From a virus, in IMG/VR virus record IMGVR_UViG_3300008952_000003, positions 124,001 to 188,000 of that record: a stretch of 64,000 bases of DNA; one strand, written 5' to 3'. Below the pieces are notes generated by a model. The model had not been told where the DNA came from. It ran no database searches and saw nothing but the letters and a program-made list of their open reading frames with translations. The position numbers and the translations under genes were made by a program. Positions 25,070 to 32,806 of the stretch are shown piece by piece. Each line of letters begins with the position of its first letter. Position 1 is the first letter of the stretch.

Positions 25070-25750
25070 ATGAGCAAAAAACTTTTGAACGAGTCAACTA
25101 TTCGTCGCTTCGGCCAGTTGGCCAACATGAATTCTTCTCTCGTTTCCAATTTCATTCAGGAAATGGTGGAAGAAGAGACACCTCCCTATATTGGGGAAGA
25201 AGAGGAAGAAGACGGTGATCTAGGCCTCGATGGCGAAGTTGATATGGAGCTTCCCCCGGAAGAGCCAGTCATGGACTATCCCGAAGATGAGGCCCTGGGC
25301 GAAGAACCAGCAGATCTTGCATCGAAAGTGATTCAAGCTGTTGCCGACGCACTAGATATCCAGGTTGACATTGTGGGTGGCGCCGCAGACGATCTTGGAC
25401 TTGAAGACGATCTCGCCGCAGACGATCTTGGACTTGAAGACGATCTCGCCGCAGACGATCTTGGACTTGAAGATGATTTGGAGGAGAGTGATGTCGGACA
25501 GAAATCTTTCGACGCTCTCGTCGCAGCAGTTCTCCAGGAAATAGAGAATGTCAAGAGTACAGACGAGACTGAAATCACTGAAGCCGAAGAGGCAGACGAG
25601 ACTGAAATCACTGAAGCCGAAGAGGCAGACGAGACTGAAATCACTGAAGCCGACGAAGCTGATAAAGCCGAAATTGACGAAGAGGTGGTTCAGGAAGTTT
25701 TGCGTAGAGTCAAGAGTCGCATTGCAAGCCTTCGCAATAAAAAATCTTAA
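25070..25750 (+). CDS. Acidic repeat protein, possible scaffold or prohead-core protein
   Basis: 226 residues, extremely acidic after residue 35. The N-terminus LLNESTIRRFGQLANMNSSLVSNFIQEMVEEE is a conserved-looking helical tag. Two tandem repeats follow: AADDLGLEDDL three times (33-base DNA repeats at about 25383-25480) and ADETEITEAEE three times (about 25561-25650). The end is basic (RRVKSRIASLRNKKS). Acidic, helical, repeat-rich proteins with a tag are typical of scaffolds, but no capsid gene is adjacent in this window. Confidence 0.7.
   Translation: MSKKLLNESTIRRFGQLANMNSSLVSNFIQEMVEEETPPYIGEEEEEDGDLGLDGEVDMELPPEEPVMDYPEDEALGEEPADLASKVIQAVADALDIQVDIVGGAADDLGLEDDLAADDLGLEDDLAADDLGLEDDLEESDVGQKSFDALVAAVLQEIENVKSTDETEITEAEEADETEITEAEEADETEITEADEADKAEIDEEVVQEVLRRVKSRIASLRNKKS
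25383..25650 (+). repeat. Two families of 33-bp in-frame tandem repeats
   Basis: Three near-identical 33-base units encode AADDLGLEDDL and three further units encode ADETEITEAEE. High DNA identity implies recent expansion. Confidence 0.85.
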
Positions 25751-25768
25751 AACACTTTAGTGTGCCCT

Positions 25769-25818
25769 AAATGCCATGATCCTTATTTTTCTTAAATAAG
25801 CCATGGCATTTTATATTT
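25769..25818 (+). terminator. Rho-independent-like terminator
   Basis: AAATGCCATG (25769-25778) pairs with CATGGCATTT (25802-25811); an inner CTTATTT/AAATAAG pair extends the hairpin; TTTTATATTT follows. Confidence 0.7.
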
Positions 25819-25830
25819 GAGAGTGGATAA

Positions 25831-26223
25831 ATGGAAAATATTTTAATATTTGCCTTTGGGTTGGTGGCTGGAGCCATCTTTTATCGAGCAGCAGCAATTC
25901 TGCGAGTGGCGTGGATAAACCTTTTAATGTTCCGTATGGTAGAGTTACAATGCCTTCAGATGCTGGCAATGTCTCTTGAGGACGCCGCGTTCATGAAGGA
26001 AGCGCGCCGACAAATGATGCAAAAGGTCCGTATATATGACAAGAACCAGATAAGAATAATAGAGAATGAAGATCAATACAACCTTCAGAATTGGAAGGAC
26101 AACTCAATCGATCGTTTAATTAATCGATACCCAAAGAATTACAAGAAGACTTTAAAGTATCATGATTGGGGGACTGCAATGAAATATCTAAATGCTCATG
26201 TGGAGAAAGTGCTTGACAGATAA
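25831..26223 (+). CDS. Membrane-anchored hypothetical protein
   Basis: 130 residues with one N-terminal membrane segment (ILIFAFGLVAGAIFYRAAAIL) and a long helical, charged body that would lie in the cytoplasm. The C-terminal segment (KNYKKTLKYHDWGTAMKYLNAHVEKVL) contains the promoter for the next gene. It follows a terminator, so it probably needs its own start of transcription or readthrough. No family recognised. Confidence 0.65.
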   Translation: MENILIFAFGLVAGAIFYRAAAILRVAWINLLMFRMVELQCLQMLAMSLEDAAFMKEARRQMMQKVRIYDKNQIRIIENEDQYNLQNWKDNSIDRLINRYPKNYKKTLKYHDWGTAMKYLNAHVEKVLDR

Positions 26224-26241
26224 ATTGTTTTGTGTTATACT
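26213..26241 (+). promoter_or_regulatory. Promoter for the ClpP operon
   Basis: TTGACA 26213-26218, 17-base spacer, TATACT 26236-26241. Confidence 0.75.
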
Positions 26242-26269
26242 TATTTATAGATAGAGGAGAAAAGGTCTC

Positions 26270-26593
26270 ATGGAAGCAGTTGCATGGAAACACTTTAGAA
26301 GCGGTAATAATTATTACTATGTGATTCAACTAAATAATATAAGGGGTATACGCCAAAAGAGAGAAATTGAAAAACACCTTAGAGATTGGAAATTTCACGG
26401 AGAAGGGTTTGATCCCAAAAACAAAGAAATGACACTGTTGTTTAGGAGGAGTTTCGATAGCGACGAGAGTTGGAAATCCTGGGCTCAGTTATTTCCATAC
26501 GTCTTGATTGAAGTAGGAAAGAGCGGAAAGAATAAGCCATACAAACTGGGATTAGATTACATGAATTCCCCCAGGAGAAAAAAGAATGCCTGA
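26270..26593 (+). CDS. Hypothetical protein upstream of ClpP
   Basis: 107 residues, AGAGGAG before the ATG. Many basic and aromatic residues (KHFRSGNNYYYVIQLNNIRGIRQ, KSWAQLFPYVLIEVG) and a basic end (SPRRKKNA). It overlaps the clpP start by eight bases. Unknown function. Confidence 0.65.
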   Translation: MEAVAWKHFRSGNNYYYVIQLNNIRGIRQKREIEKHLRDWKFHGEGFDPKNKEMTLLFRRSFDSDESWKSWAQLFPYVLIEVGKSGKNKPYKLGLDYMNSPRRKKNA

Positions 26594-27176
26594 TGAAGAT
26601 AGTCCTCTGAATGAGGACACAGACACAGACACAGACGCGGAAGCGGAAGAGGTACCACAACCACCACCAGAGCTTCGCGTTATTGGGCTCTTTGGTGAAG
26701 TGTCGGAGAAAAAAGCCGAAGAAATAATCTATGGACTAATGCTGTTAGCGCACGAGGCGCCTGAAGACATCGATTTGTGCATCTCCTCCACTGGAGGCGC
26801 CGCAATTGATATGTTCGCCATATATGATGTAATGAGGGTGCTGAGAGAGGGTGTAGATATCAGTACGATCGGCCTGGGAAAGATAATGTCTGCTGCAGTT
26901 CTATTGTTGGCCGCCGGCACCAAGGGAAAGAGGAAGATAGGCAGATATTGTCGAGTCATGATTCACTCTGTAATTTCTGGGACACACGGAAGCCTCCATG
27001 ATTTAAATAATGAAATGAGAGAGATAGAATATACTCAGGATCAATATATCGAAGTTCTGTGCAAGGAAACCAACCTCACCGAAGAGAAAATTAGAGAGAT
27101 GTTTTCTAAGAATGTTAATATATATCTTACGGCTGAAGAGGCAGTTGAGTATGGAATTGCCGATGAGATAATTTAA
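26586..27176 (+). CDS. clpP: ClpP-like protease with altered catalytic triad
   Basis: 196 residues. After an acidic 25-residue extension, the ClpP core runs from RVIGLFGEV through DIDLCISSTGG (oxyanion region) and GLGKIMSAAVLLLAAG, with nucleophile Ser102. RVMIHSVI gives His127. The third triad residue, Asp171 in E. coli (TERDRFLSAPEA), aligns with Asn178 here (KNVNIYLTAEEA). The enzyme may be weak, self-assembling only with host ClpP, or use another acid. Prohead protease or host-ClpP modulator are possible roles. L,D-transpeptidase-like gene follows. Confidence 0.85.
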   Translation: MPDEDSPLNEDTDTDTDAEAEEVPQPPPELRVIGLFGEVSEKKAEEIIYGLMLLAHEAPEDIDLCISSTGGAAIDMFAIYDVMRVLREGVDISTIGLGKIMSAAVLLLAAGTKGKRKIGRYCRVMIHSVISGTHGSLHDLNNEMREIEYTQDQYIEVLCKETNLTEEKIREMFSKNVNIYLTAEEAVEYGIADEII

Positions 27177-27186
27177 GGAGAACAGA

Positions 27187-27828
27187 ATGTCCACCATCAA
27201 GGGCTTGCATGCCAAAATAATTGCCGAGAACATAAAAGGGATTATGAAGAAAAAAGGATATGCCTTCTTTGAAAAGGGGTCTTACAACGTTAATATTGTT
27301 GGCGTAAGATCAAAAGAGAGAAAATCAAATAATTTTGATGATACGATCCTCTTAGTTTATAAAAATAAGAAAGAACAGTGGGAGGTAATATCTTCTGTAG
27401 CTACCACCGATCCTGGAAAATACTACCTTGTTGATAGCCCAGTAAATGATCGCGGTACTGCGATATTGGTCCCGAATCAATATAGGGGGATTTATCGCGT
27501 AGATATCCATGCAGCAAGTAATAAAAACTTTGCTCACGAGGCTCTGTGCCAGAGAGGCGGCGTGCTATCTGTGTGGCGTGATAATAATTTTGATGACATC
27601 TTGGATCACGACCCGGAGTCGATTGAGGAAGGTTGGTTTGGTGTGAATATTCATCGCAGCAAGTCTTCTGGTGCGGCAAATTATGTGGGCGCCTACTCCG
27701 CAGGATGCCAGGTTTTTAAAAATAGTACAAATTTTGATAACTTCATGAGTGTTGTTAATAAATCTAAAGATAAATATGGCAACAGTTTTACTTACACTCT
27801 TTTGGAAGAAGAGGATTTTGAGGACTAA
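27187..27828 (+). CDS. L,D-transpeptidase/YkuD-like cell-wall protein (putative lysin)
   Basis: 213 residues. GVNIHRSKSSGAANYVGAYSAGCQVF gives a His followed 16 residues later by S-A-G-C, the layout of the YkuD catalytic His and Cys (canonical SHGC). YRGIYRVDIHAASNKNF may be an earlier strand of the same fold. No signal peptide is present, so export would need a holin or virion delivery. An endolysin or peptidoglycan-editing role is inference. AAGGAG precedes the ATG. Confidence 0.6.
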   Translation: MSTIKGLHAKIIAENIKGIMKKKGYAFFEKGSYNVNIVGVRSKERKSNNFDDTILLVYKNKKEQWEVISSVATTDPGKYYLVDSPVNDRGTAILVPNQYRGIYRVDIHAASNKNFAHEALCQRGGVLSVWRDNNFDDILDHDPESIEEGWFGVNIHRSKSSGAANYVGAYSAGCQVFKNSTNFDNFMSVVNKSKDKYGNSFTYTLLEEEDFED

Positions 27829-27836
27829 TTAGTAGT

Positions 27837-29153
27837 ATGGACGAACTAGATCTATTAATCAAGAAAAGATATAAAAAACAAGACAGAATGGGTTCAGAAG
27901 AATTTGTTAAGTTTGTCGAAGAGACACTTGATAAATTCTATGATAGCTTGCCTCGCGCCACTATTCTGGCGGAAGGCGCCATCAATGAGGAATTCGAGAA
28001 GGGAAAAGAATTTCTATTGACTCTTCCAAAATTCGCACCCAATGAAAATTGGGGAAAGCCAGGGTCTGCCGACCGAGAGGCAGTCAATCGAATCTTTAAT
28101 GCTATCGGTGGTGACGCCACCCTCGAAGCAAAGTTGAATTTTTTAGCAACTATCGGAAAAGAAGAGTCGGGAATAACATCTCCACGTCGAATAATATCGA
28201 GCCTGATAATCCTAGAGTCTCTATCGTCTATATTGACAAGTTTCCAGCCATCACCAGCCGGCTTTGTATTTGAGGCTTTCCTGGCAGCACTTCTGAGAGG
28301 AGCACAAATCCCAGCAGCCAACGCCGACACGATCGCCGACTTGGAGGCATTCACTCATATCCCTTCTTCGGGCAATGCTCCAGCAAAAGTGCGAAAAGGA
28401 TTGTCGATAAGCCTTAAGTTGCTTGCTCCTGGGACGGCAATCGAGGGAAGCTACACTGACCTCATAGACTCCCTGAATAAAGCGGGCTCAATGACGTATG
28501 TGATCGCGAGGAAGGTAGGGGGAGTTCTTAAAATTGAATCTTTCGTATTCACTAGGGATAATTTCCTTAAAGCCATCAGCACGATGCAGAAGGGCACTAA
28601 ACTTAAGTCAACTGCTGGGCTCTTTACTCTTCCTGGAAAAACTGGCAAAGAATCTCTCGAATATCTTAACAGTCTGGACTGGCCCGAGAAGTACAGGGAG
28701 CTTCAAAAAACACCAGGTTACCGTGGCAAAGTTACCCCAACAGAGGAGAAGCCAGATAGAGATCCCGCGATCGAACCAACAGACAATCCCGACACTCAGT
28801 CTGTCACTACAGAGTCGCAAGAGCTTTTAGCCGAGTCATTGACCCAGTGGAGCGTTACCGGTGGTCAGCTTGACACGCTGGGCAAAGCCGTGGTCTATGG
28901 ACACCTGGCCGACCTGCCATATGCGCCAGAAAAGATTTATAAAATTGCTGAAATGAGAATGAAGGCTCTCGATGCTACATTGTTGGATCTCTTTTCCGCA
29001 ACAAAAAGCTTGTCCGATAATGTAAATTTGTATTTCTCCGAAGAGCATCGCAATAATGCGATCAGTGCTGGACAGTCTGCTATATCGGACACTACCAGAA
29101 TTGCTGAGAACTTGAAATCTGGAATTGCAAAAGATAAAAAAGAAGTAAATTAG
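27837..29153 (+). CDS. Large hypothetical protein
   Basis: 438 residues. The central SPAGFVFEAFLAALLRGAQIP, then ADTIADLEAF and a SLKLLAPGTAIEGSYTDLIDSL segment recall nuclease-like proteins with acidic E...D...K spacing, which I have seen in marine phage genomes, but I cannot assign a function. The C-terminal 130 residues are helical and begin with a low-complexity linker rich in Pro, Thr and Asp. It starts nine bases after the YkuD-like gene. Confidence 0.7.
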   Translation: MDELDLLIKKRYKKQDRMGSEEFVKFVEETLDKFYDSLPRATILAEGAINEEFEKGKEFLLTLPKFAPNENWGKPGSADREAVNRIFNAIGGDATLEAKLNFLATIGKEESGITSPRRIISSLIILESLSSILTSFQPSPAGFVFEAFLAALLRGAQIPAANADTIADLEAFTHIPSSGNAPAKVRKGLSISLKLLAPGTAIEGSYTDLIDSLNKAGSMTYVIARKVGGVLKIESFVFTRDNFLKAISTMQKGTKLKSTAGLFTLPGKTGKESLEYLNSLDWPEKYRELQKTPGYRGKVTPTEEKPDRDPAIEPTDNPDTQSVTTESQELLAESLTQWSVTGGQLDTLGKAVVYGHLADLPYAPEKIYKIAEMRMKALDATLLDLFSATKSLSDNVNLYFSEEHRNNAISAGQSAISDTTRIAENLKSGIAKDKKEVN

Positions 29154-29156
29154 TCC

Positions 29157-29185
29157 TTGACATTTAGTTCAAATGTGTTTATAAT
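29157..29185 (+). promoter_or_regulatory. Promoter for groEL
   Basis: TTGACA 29157-29162, 17-base spacer, perfect TATAAT 29180-29185, directly after the preceding stop. Confidence 0.85.
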
Positions 29186-29215
29186 ATAGTATACAAGACT
29201 TTTACGAGGTGTGAT

Positions 29216-30784
29216 TTGAAAAAACATTATGATTCTGGTTCCGAGATGAGTCAGCGTATCTTGGCTGGCGTCAATAAGCTAGCAGATAACGTGGCTTCCA
29301 CTCTGGGCCCAAGAGGCAGAAACGTCATATTGCAAGAAAAGAATAAGCGCCCCATTATCACAAAAGATGGCGTTACGGTCGCAGGCTTTGTTGACCTTGA
29401 AGATCCTATCGAGAATGTGGGCGCCCAGATAATCAAGCAGGCAGCAGAACAAACCAACTCTGATGCTGGTGACGGAACTACTACTGCCACGGTTCTTTCG
29501 AGAGCAATATTGAACGGGGCACAAAAGTATATATCATCTGGAGTACCTCCCATCGAGCTTCAGAGAGGAATAGAGAGGGCTGTACAGTCGATGGTGGAAA
29601 ACCTCGACGCCGCCAGCCGCCCGATTATGTCCGAGGATGATATTGCCCACGTGGCCACGATATCTGCAAATAACGATAAGCAAATTGGAAAACTCATAGC
29701 CCAGGCTGTATCTGCCGCTGGTAAGGACGGTGCGATAACTGTCGAAGAGGCCAGATCGTTTCAGACTAGTTTGGATTTGGTCGAGGGATTCAGGATGGAT
29801 GCTGGCTATGCAGCCAGTGCCTTCATTACTGATGAGCGCCGCCGCGCAGTCCTATACGAGGATCCAATGATCCTGGTTACAGATGAAAAAATTGATAATG
29901 TACATGATATTCTTCCCATTTTGGAACTCGCCGCACGCGAAGCTCGTCCTCTAATCTTTGTTGCTAGCGAGGTAGAGGGGCAAGCTCTCGCCGCGATGAT
30001 CGTTAATGCCCTCAAGGGCACACTAAAGGTCGCCGCGATAAAGGCCCCAAGATACGGAGAGGAACGCAAGAATATCTTAAGTGATCTGGCGCTCTCTACG
30101 GGAGCAACCTTGATCACACGGTCAAGCGGGAAAAGATTAAAAGATGCTAAACTAGTGGACTTTGGAAGTGCATCGAGAGTGGACATCACCAGGGCGCAAA
30201 CGACGATCGTCGGCGGAAATGGTGATCCAACTATGACTGAGATTAGAATTAATAGCCTTAAGGAAGAGTTGGTTGGTGAAGATAATCTGCATGAGTGCGA
30301 GAAGATACAGGACCGGATTTCACGTTTGGCCAGTGGTATCGCTATAATAAGAGTTGGTGCGTCTACGGAGATTGAAATGGTTGAGAAGAAGCACCGCATC
30401 GAAGATGCTCTTGAGGCAGTTCGCTCGGCCCAGATGGAGGGGATCGTAGAGGGTGGCGGCATCGCACTTCTCCGCGCCTCCACTGCGTTGAATGTGGAGG
30501 TCGAGAACCCGGACCAGGCGCTCGGTATTGAGATTATTAAGCAAGCTTCGCAGGCCCCGCTTCGGCAGATGGCAACTAATGCAGGCAGATCACCCGACAT
30601 CATTTGTCAACTTGTTTTGGAGTCGAACATCGGCGACGGCTACGATTTTATAACTGACTCCATCGTACATATGATTGATTCTGGAATAATAGATCCAGTG
30701 AGGGTTACTAAGAAAGCCCTTCAGAACGCGGCATCTGTATCTGGAACCCTGATAACAACAAATTGTGCTGTGATTGAGGAGTGA
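29216..30784 (+). CDS. groEL: GroEL-type chaperonin
   Basis: 522 residues, near bacterial length. Equatorial-domain markers are TLGPRGRNVIL and GDGTTTATVLSRAIL (ATP site); the hinge and apical domain follow, with GAITVEEA and VEGFRMDAGYAASAF; the closing equatorial part has EGIVEGGGIALLRAS. The C-terminal GGM tail of bacterial GroEL is missing. It can fold phage proteins independently of the host and should pair with the co-chaperonin at 11071. The start is TTG after GAGGTG. A phage-encoded GroEL is rare, but known from some large phages. Confidence 0.95.
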   Translation: MKKHYDSGSEMSQRILAGVNKLADNVASTLGPRGRNVILQEKNKRPIITKDGVTVAGFVDLEDPIENVGAQIIKQAAEQTNSDAGDGTTTATVLSRAILNGAQKYISSGVPPIELQRGIERAVQSMVENLDAASRPIMSEDDIAHVATISANNDKQIGKLIAQAVSAAGKDGAITVEEARSFQTSLDLVEGFRMDAGYAASAFITDERRRAVLYEDPMILVTDEKIDNVHDILPILELAAREARPLIFVASEVEGQALAAMIVNALKGTLKVAAIKAPRYGEERKNILSDLALSTGATLITRSSGKRLKDAKLVDFGSASRVDITRAQTTIVGGNGDPTMTEIRINSLKEELVGEDNLHECEKIQDRISRLASGIAIIRVGASTEIEMVEKKHRIEDALEAVRSAQMEGIVEGGGIALLRASTALNVEVENPDQALGIEIIKQASQAPLRQMATNAGRSPDIICQLVLESNIGDGYDFITDSIVHMIDSGIIDPVRVTKKALQNAASVSGTLITTNCAVIEE

Positions 30785-30820
30785 GCCGCTAGTTAATACA
30801 ATCAAGCGGAGGAACGCAGA

Positions 30821-31093
30821 ATGTCAGAAGAAGAAATTAAAATAGATATTGTTGAGCTAGGCGGAAAGATAGATAGAATGATAGATAACTTGCACGCCGT
30901 TCGCGAAAGGTGTGACGAGATAGCAGTGTGTGTGAACAAGGTAAAGAAAGCGGTATACGAGCCAGATCAGGGATTGTATGCCAGACTAAGAGAGTTAGAG
31001 CAGTGGAAAGACCAGGCATCTAGGTTCCTCTGGGTCATCACGACATCTTTGATTGGTTTGATTACCGCGACAGTTTATAAAGCACTTTTTTAG
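30821..31093 (+). CDS. Coiled-coil protein with C-terminal membrane anchor
   Basis: 90 residues: a helical segment with heptads (ELGGKIDRMIDNLHAVRERC...), then a C-terminal hydrophobic helix (LWVITTSLIGLITATVYKAL). Tail-anchored layout, resembling phage small membrane proteins near lysis genes; a spanin or holin-like accessory is only a guess. GGAGG precedes the ATG. Confidence 0.6.
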   Translation: MSEEEIKIDIVELGGKIDRMIDNLHAVRERCDEIAVCVNKVKKAVYEPDQGLYARLRELEQWKDQASRFLWVITTSLIGLITATVYKALF

Positions 31094-31113
31094 GATACAA
31101 ATGAGAGGTAGTG

Positions 31114-31413
31114 ATGAGGGTTAATATAACTTATTCTGTAGATTTGGAGGACATTCCAATCGAAATAGATAAATTATTGCAAGAGAATAGGGAATTGTTA
31201 AATAAAATAATTGAGGATTTAGAATCTGTTTCTGGAAAGAATCCTCTTGAAATCATAGAACTAATTAATACTTCGCGAGAATCCCTTGCGGTAGTTGACG
31301 TAAGATTGTCGGAGTGCAATAACATCTTGTCGGGATTTATAGACATTCGAGCAAGGGGAGTTAACCAACAATTTATAGAAGTCGAGGAGGGCTCCCCAGA
31401 TGGCCCCATTTAA
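31114..31413 (+). CDS. Small hypothetical helical protein
   Basis: About 99 residues from ATG 31114 (GAGAGGT upstream; GTG 31111 is the alternative). RVNITYSVDLEDIPIEIDKLLQENRELL suggests a strand then long acidic helices. It overlaps the next gene by 14 bases. Confidence 0.6.
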   Translation: MRVNITYSVDLEDIPIEIDKLLQENRELLNKIIEDLESVSGKNPLEIIELINTSRESLAVVDVRLSECNNILSGFIDIRARGVNQQFIEVEEGSPDGPI

Positions 31414-31642
31414 AGAAGGGGAGTATGTTCACATCCCTGCAGGAGTGGTGGCTTACAATTTAGACGACACTGGCGATGTTGTGTCCTATTTTAAATCACA
31501 AGAGCCGCTCGTGTTGATGTATCTGGGCCACCGCCTCGATCCGAAATTCACGGGCTCCGAAATGTGTGATGTTTTTTACGAGGGGAAGGTTTACTCTGTT
31601 ATAGAGGAAAATGTCTATGAAGTGAGGGGGGAAAGTGAGTAA
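31400..31642 (+). CDS. Small hypothetical protein, beta-rich
   Basis: 80 residues. FKEGEYVHIPAGVVAYN then PLVLMYLGHRL and GKVYSVIEENVYEV suggest an SH3-like barrel, distantly like the paralogue array at 44-54 kb. AGGAGG sits inside the preceding gene. Overlaps the following gene. Confidence 0.6.
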   Translation: MAPFKEGEYVHIPAGVVAYNLDDTGDVVSYFKSQEPLVLMYLGHRLDPKFTGSEMCDVFYEGKVYSVIEENVYEVRGESE

Positions 31643-31934
31643 TACTGTTAAATTTATTGAAATTTATAATCGATCGGGCGGAGGCACAATCCGAGATTAT
31701 AGTCTGAGAACAATTTATATTAATCCTGATCACGTGATCTCCCTAGTGGAGGACAGTAGGACTGCTAGGCTACTCCACGAGGGCGCCCTCCCCGACGATC
31801 TTGATCAAAGGCAGCAATTTACTAATATATCTTTGAATGTTGGGGTCAGCGGGCAATCCATTGTAGTCGTAGGGCCTATTAGTGAGATCCACCATAAACT
31901 TTATGAAAGCAATAAAACACTACTGAAAGGATAA
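31635..31934 (+). CDS. Small hypothetical protein (FlbD-like pattern)
   Basis: 99 residues, GTG start overlapping the previous stop. The phrase TIYINPDHVISLVED resembles the flagellar FlbD/phage small-protein pattern 'lNp..I..ie', but the rest is unmatched. Confidence 0.55.
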   Translation: MSNTVKFIEIYNRSGGGTIRDYSLRTIYINPDHVISLVEDSRTARLLHEGALPDDLDQRQQFTNISLNVGVSGQSIVVVGPISEIHHKLYESNKTLLKG

Positions 31935-31937
31935 AAA

Positions 31938-32360
31938 ATGGAAATCCCTTGTAAGTTCGAGTCGGTCACTCAATGGCATGGCACCTCGTTGGGCGGCGAA
32001 ACAAAACTAGGTCGATATGACGGAACAAACCTGAATATCAAAGGCCTTGGGTATGAGAAGTGGGCCTTGGTTGCCAATATCTTAATGGACAAGCCAATCC
32101 AGGAATATTTAGAGCGTGGCTTGACCGAAAAACAAGTCGTCGATGGATGCTTGGAGTTCTTGAACAAGCCTCCCACAAAGCGAGCCCGCAAGCCAAAGTA
32201 TGGCAGGTTGGATTGTCGCTATTTTAAGGTCTTGAGTGACAAGATAACCATGTCACTGACGACAACAGAAAGAAATAGCAAATACTTCTGGGGTCGCGGC
32301 TCTAAGTCCCAAGAACCCAGGAAGATGTCTAAGCGCGGCCGACCAAGGAATCGCAAGTGA
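31938..32360 (+). CDS. Hypothetical basic protein
   Basis: 140 residues, ATG after AAAGG. The C-terminal third is strongly basic (RGSKSQEPRKMSKRGRPRNRK), containing an AT-hook-like RGRPR, so DNA binding in AT-rich grooves is plausible. Overlaps the next start (GTGA). Confidence 0.6.
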   Translation: MEIPCKFESVTQWHGTSLGGETKLGRYDGTNLNIKGLGYEKWALVANILMDKPIQEYLERGLTEKQVVDGCLEFLNKPPTKRARKPKYGRLDCRYFKVLSDKITMSLTTTERNSKYFWGRGSKSQEPRKMSKRGRPRNRK

Positions 32361-32806
32361 GCAATAGTAAAATGGTGCGATCACACTTGAGGCAGCTTGA
32401 GTGGTATTTGCTAGACAGATATGACGTTCACGTATCATTCGAGAAGGACGGAACGGATGAGTATTGGTACGATCCAGAAAATCTTGAAGAAGACAAGGGG
32501 GTGATATCCATAAATTCATCAAAGACTCTGATGCACCAGCTTTATGTTTTACTCCACGAGTCGGGTCATGTAATTTTGAGAGCAGATCCGACCGCCTTCA
32601 AGGAGGAGTTCCCTGATTCCTGTAGGAACACGCTTCCGGGCCGTCTGGAGATATTGAGAGAGGAAGTTCTTGCTTGGGACAAGGCAGGGGAAGTTGCCGA
32701 GCGGTTGGATATAAAGATCAATCAATGCACCTGGAAGGAGAACTACCGGGATGCTTTAGAGAAGTATGTTAGATGGGTATTGGATGGAGATGATGATGAG
32801 AAATAG
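32357..32806 (+). CDS. HExxH metallopeptidase-like protein
   Basis: 149 residues, GTG start. LMHQLYVLLHESGHVIL has the HExxH zinc motif and EEVLAWDKAGEVAERL could supply the third ligand, the layout of ImmA/IrrE-type peptidases. Such proteins often cleave repressors or act in toxin regulation. It is co-transcribed with, and overlaps, the VWA lipoprotein gene. Confidence 0.65.
   Translation: MSNSKMVRSHLRQLEWYLLDRYDVHVSFEKDGTDEYWYDPENLEEDKGVISINSSKTLMHQLYVLLHESGHVILRADPTAFKEEFPDSCRNTLPGRLEILREEVLAWDKAGEVAERLDIKINQCTWKENYRDALEKYVRWVLDGDDDEK

Noticed and set aside
25333-25644. Opposite-strand serine-rich frame over the acidic repeat gene
   Set aside because: It is the mirror of Glu/Asp-rich codons; no promoter or ribosome site on the minus strand.
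29806-30603. 265-residue minus-strand frame across groEL
   Set aside because: A shadow of the strongly conserved groEL frame, lacking any recognisable domain.
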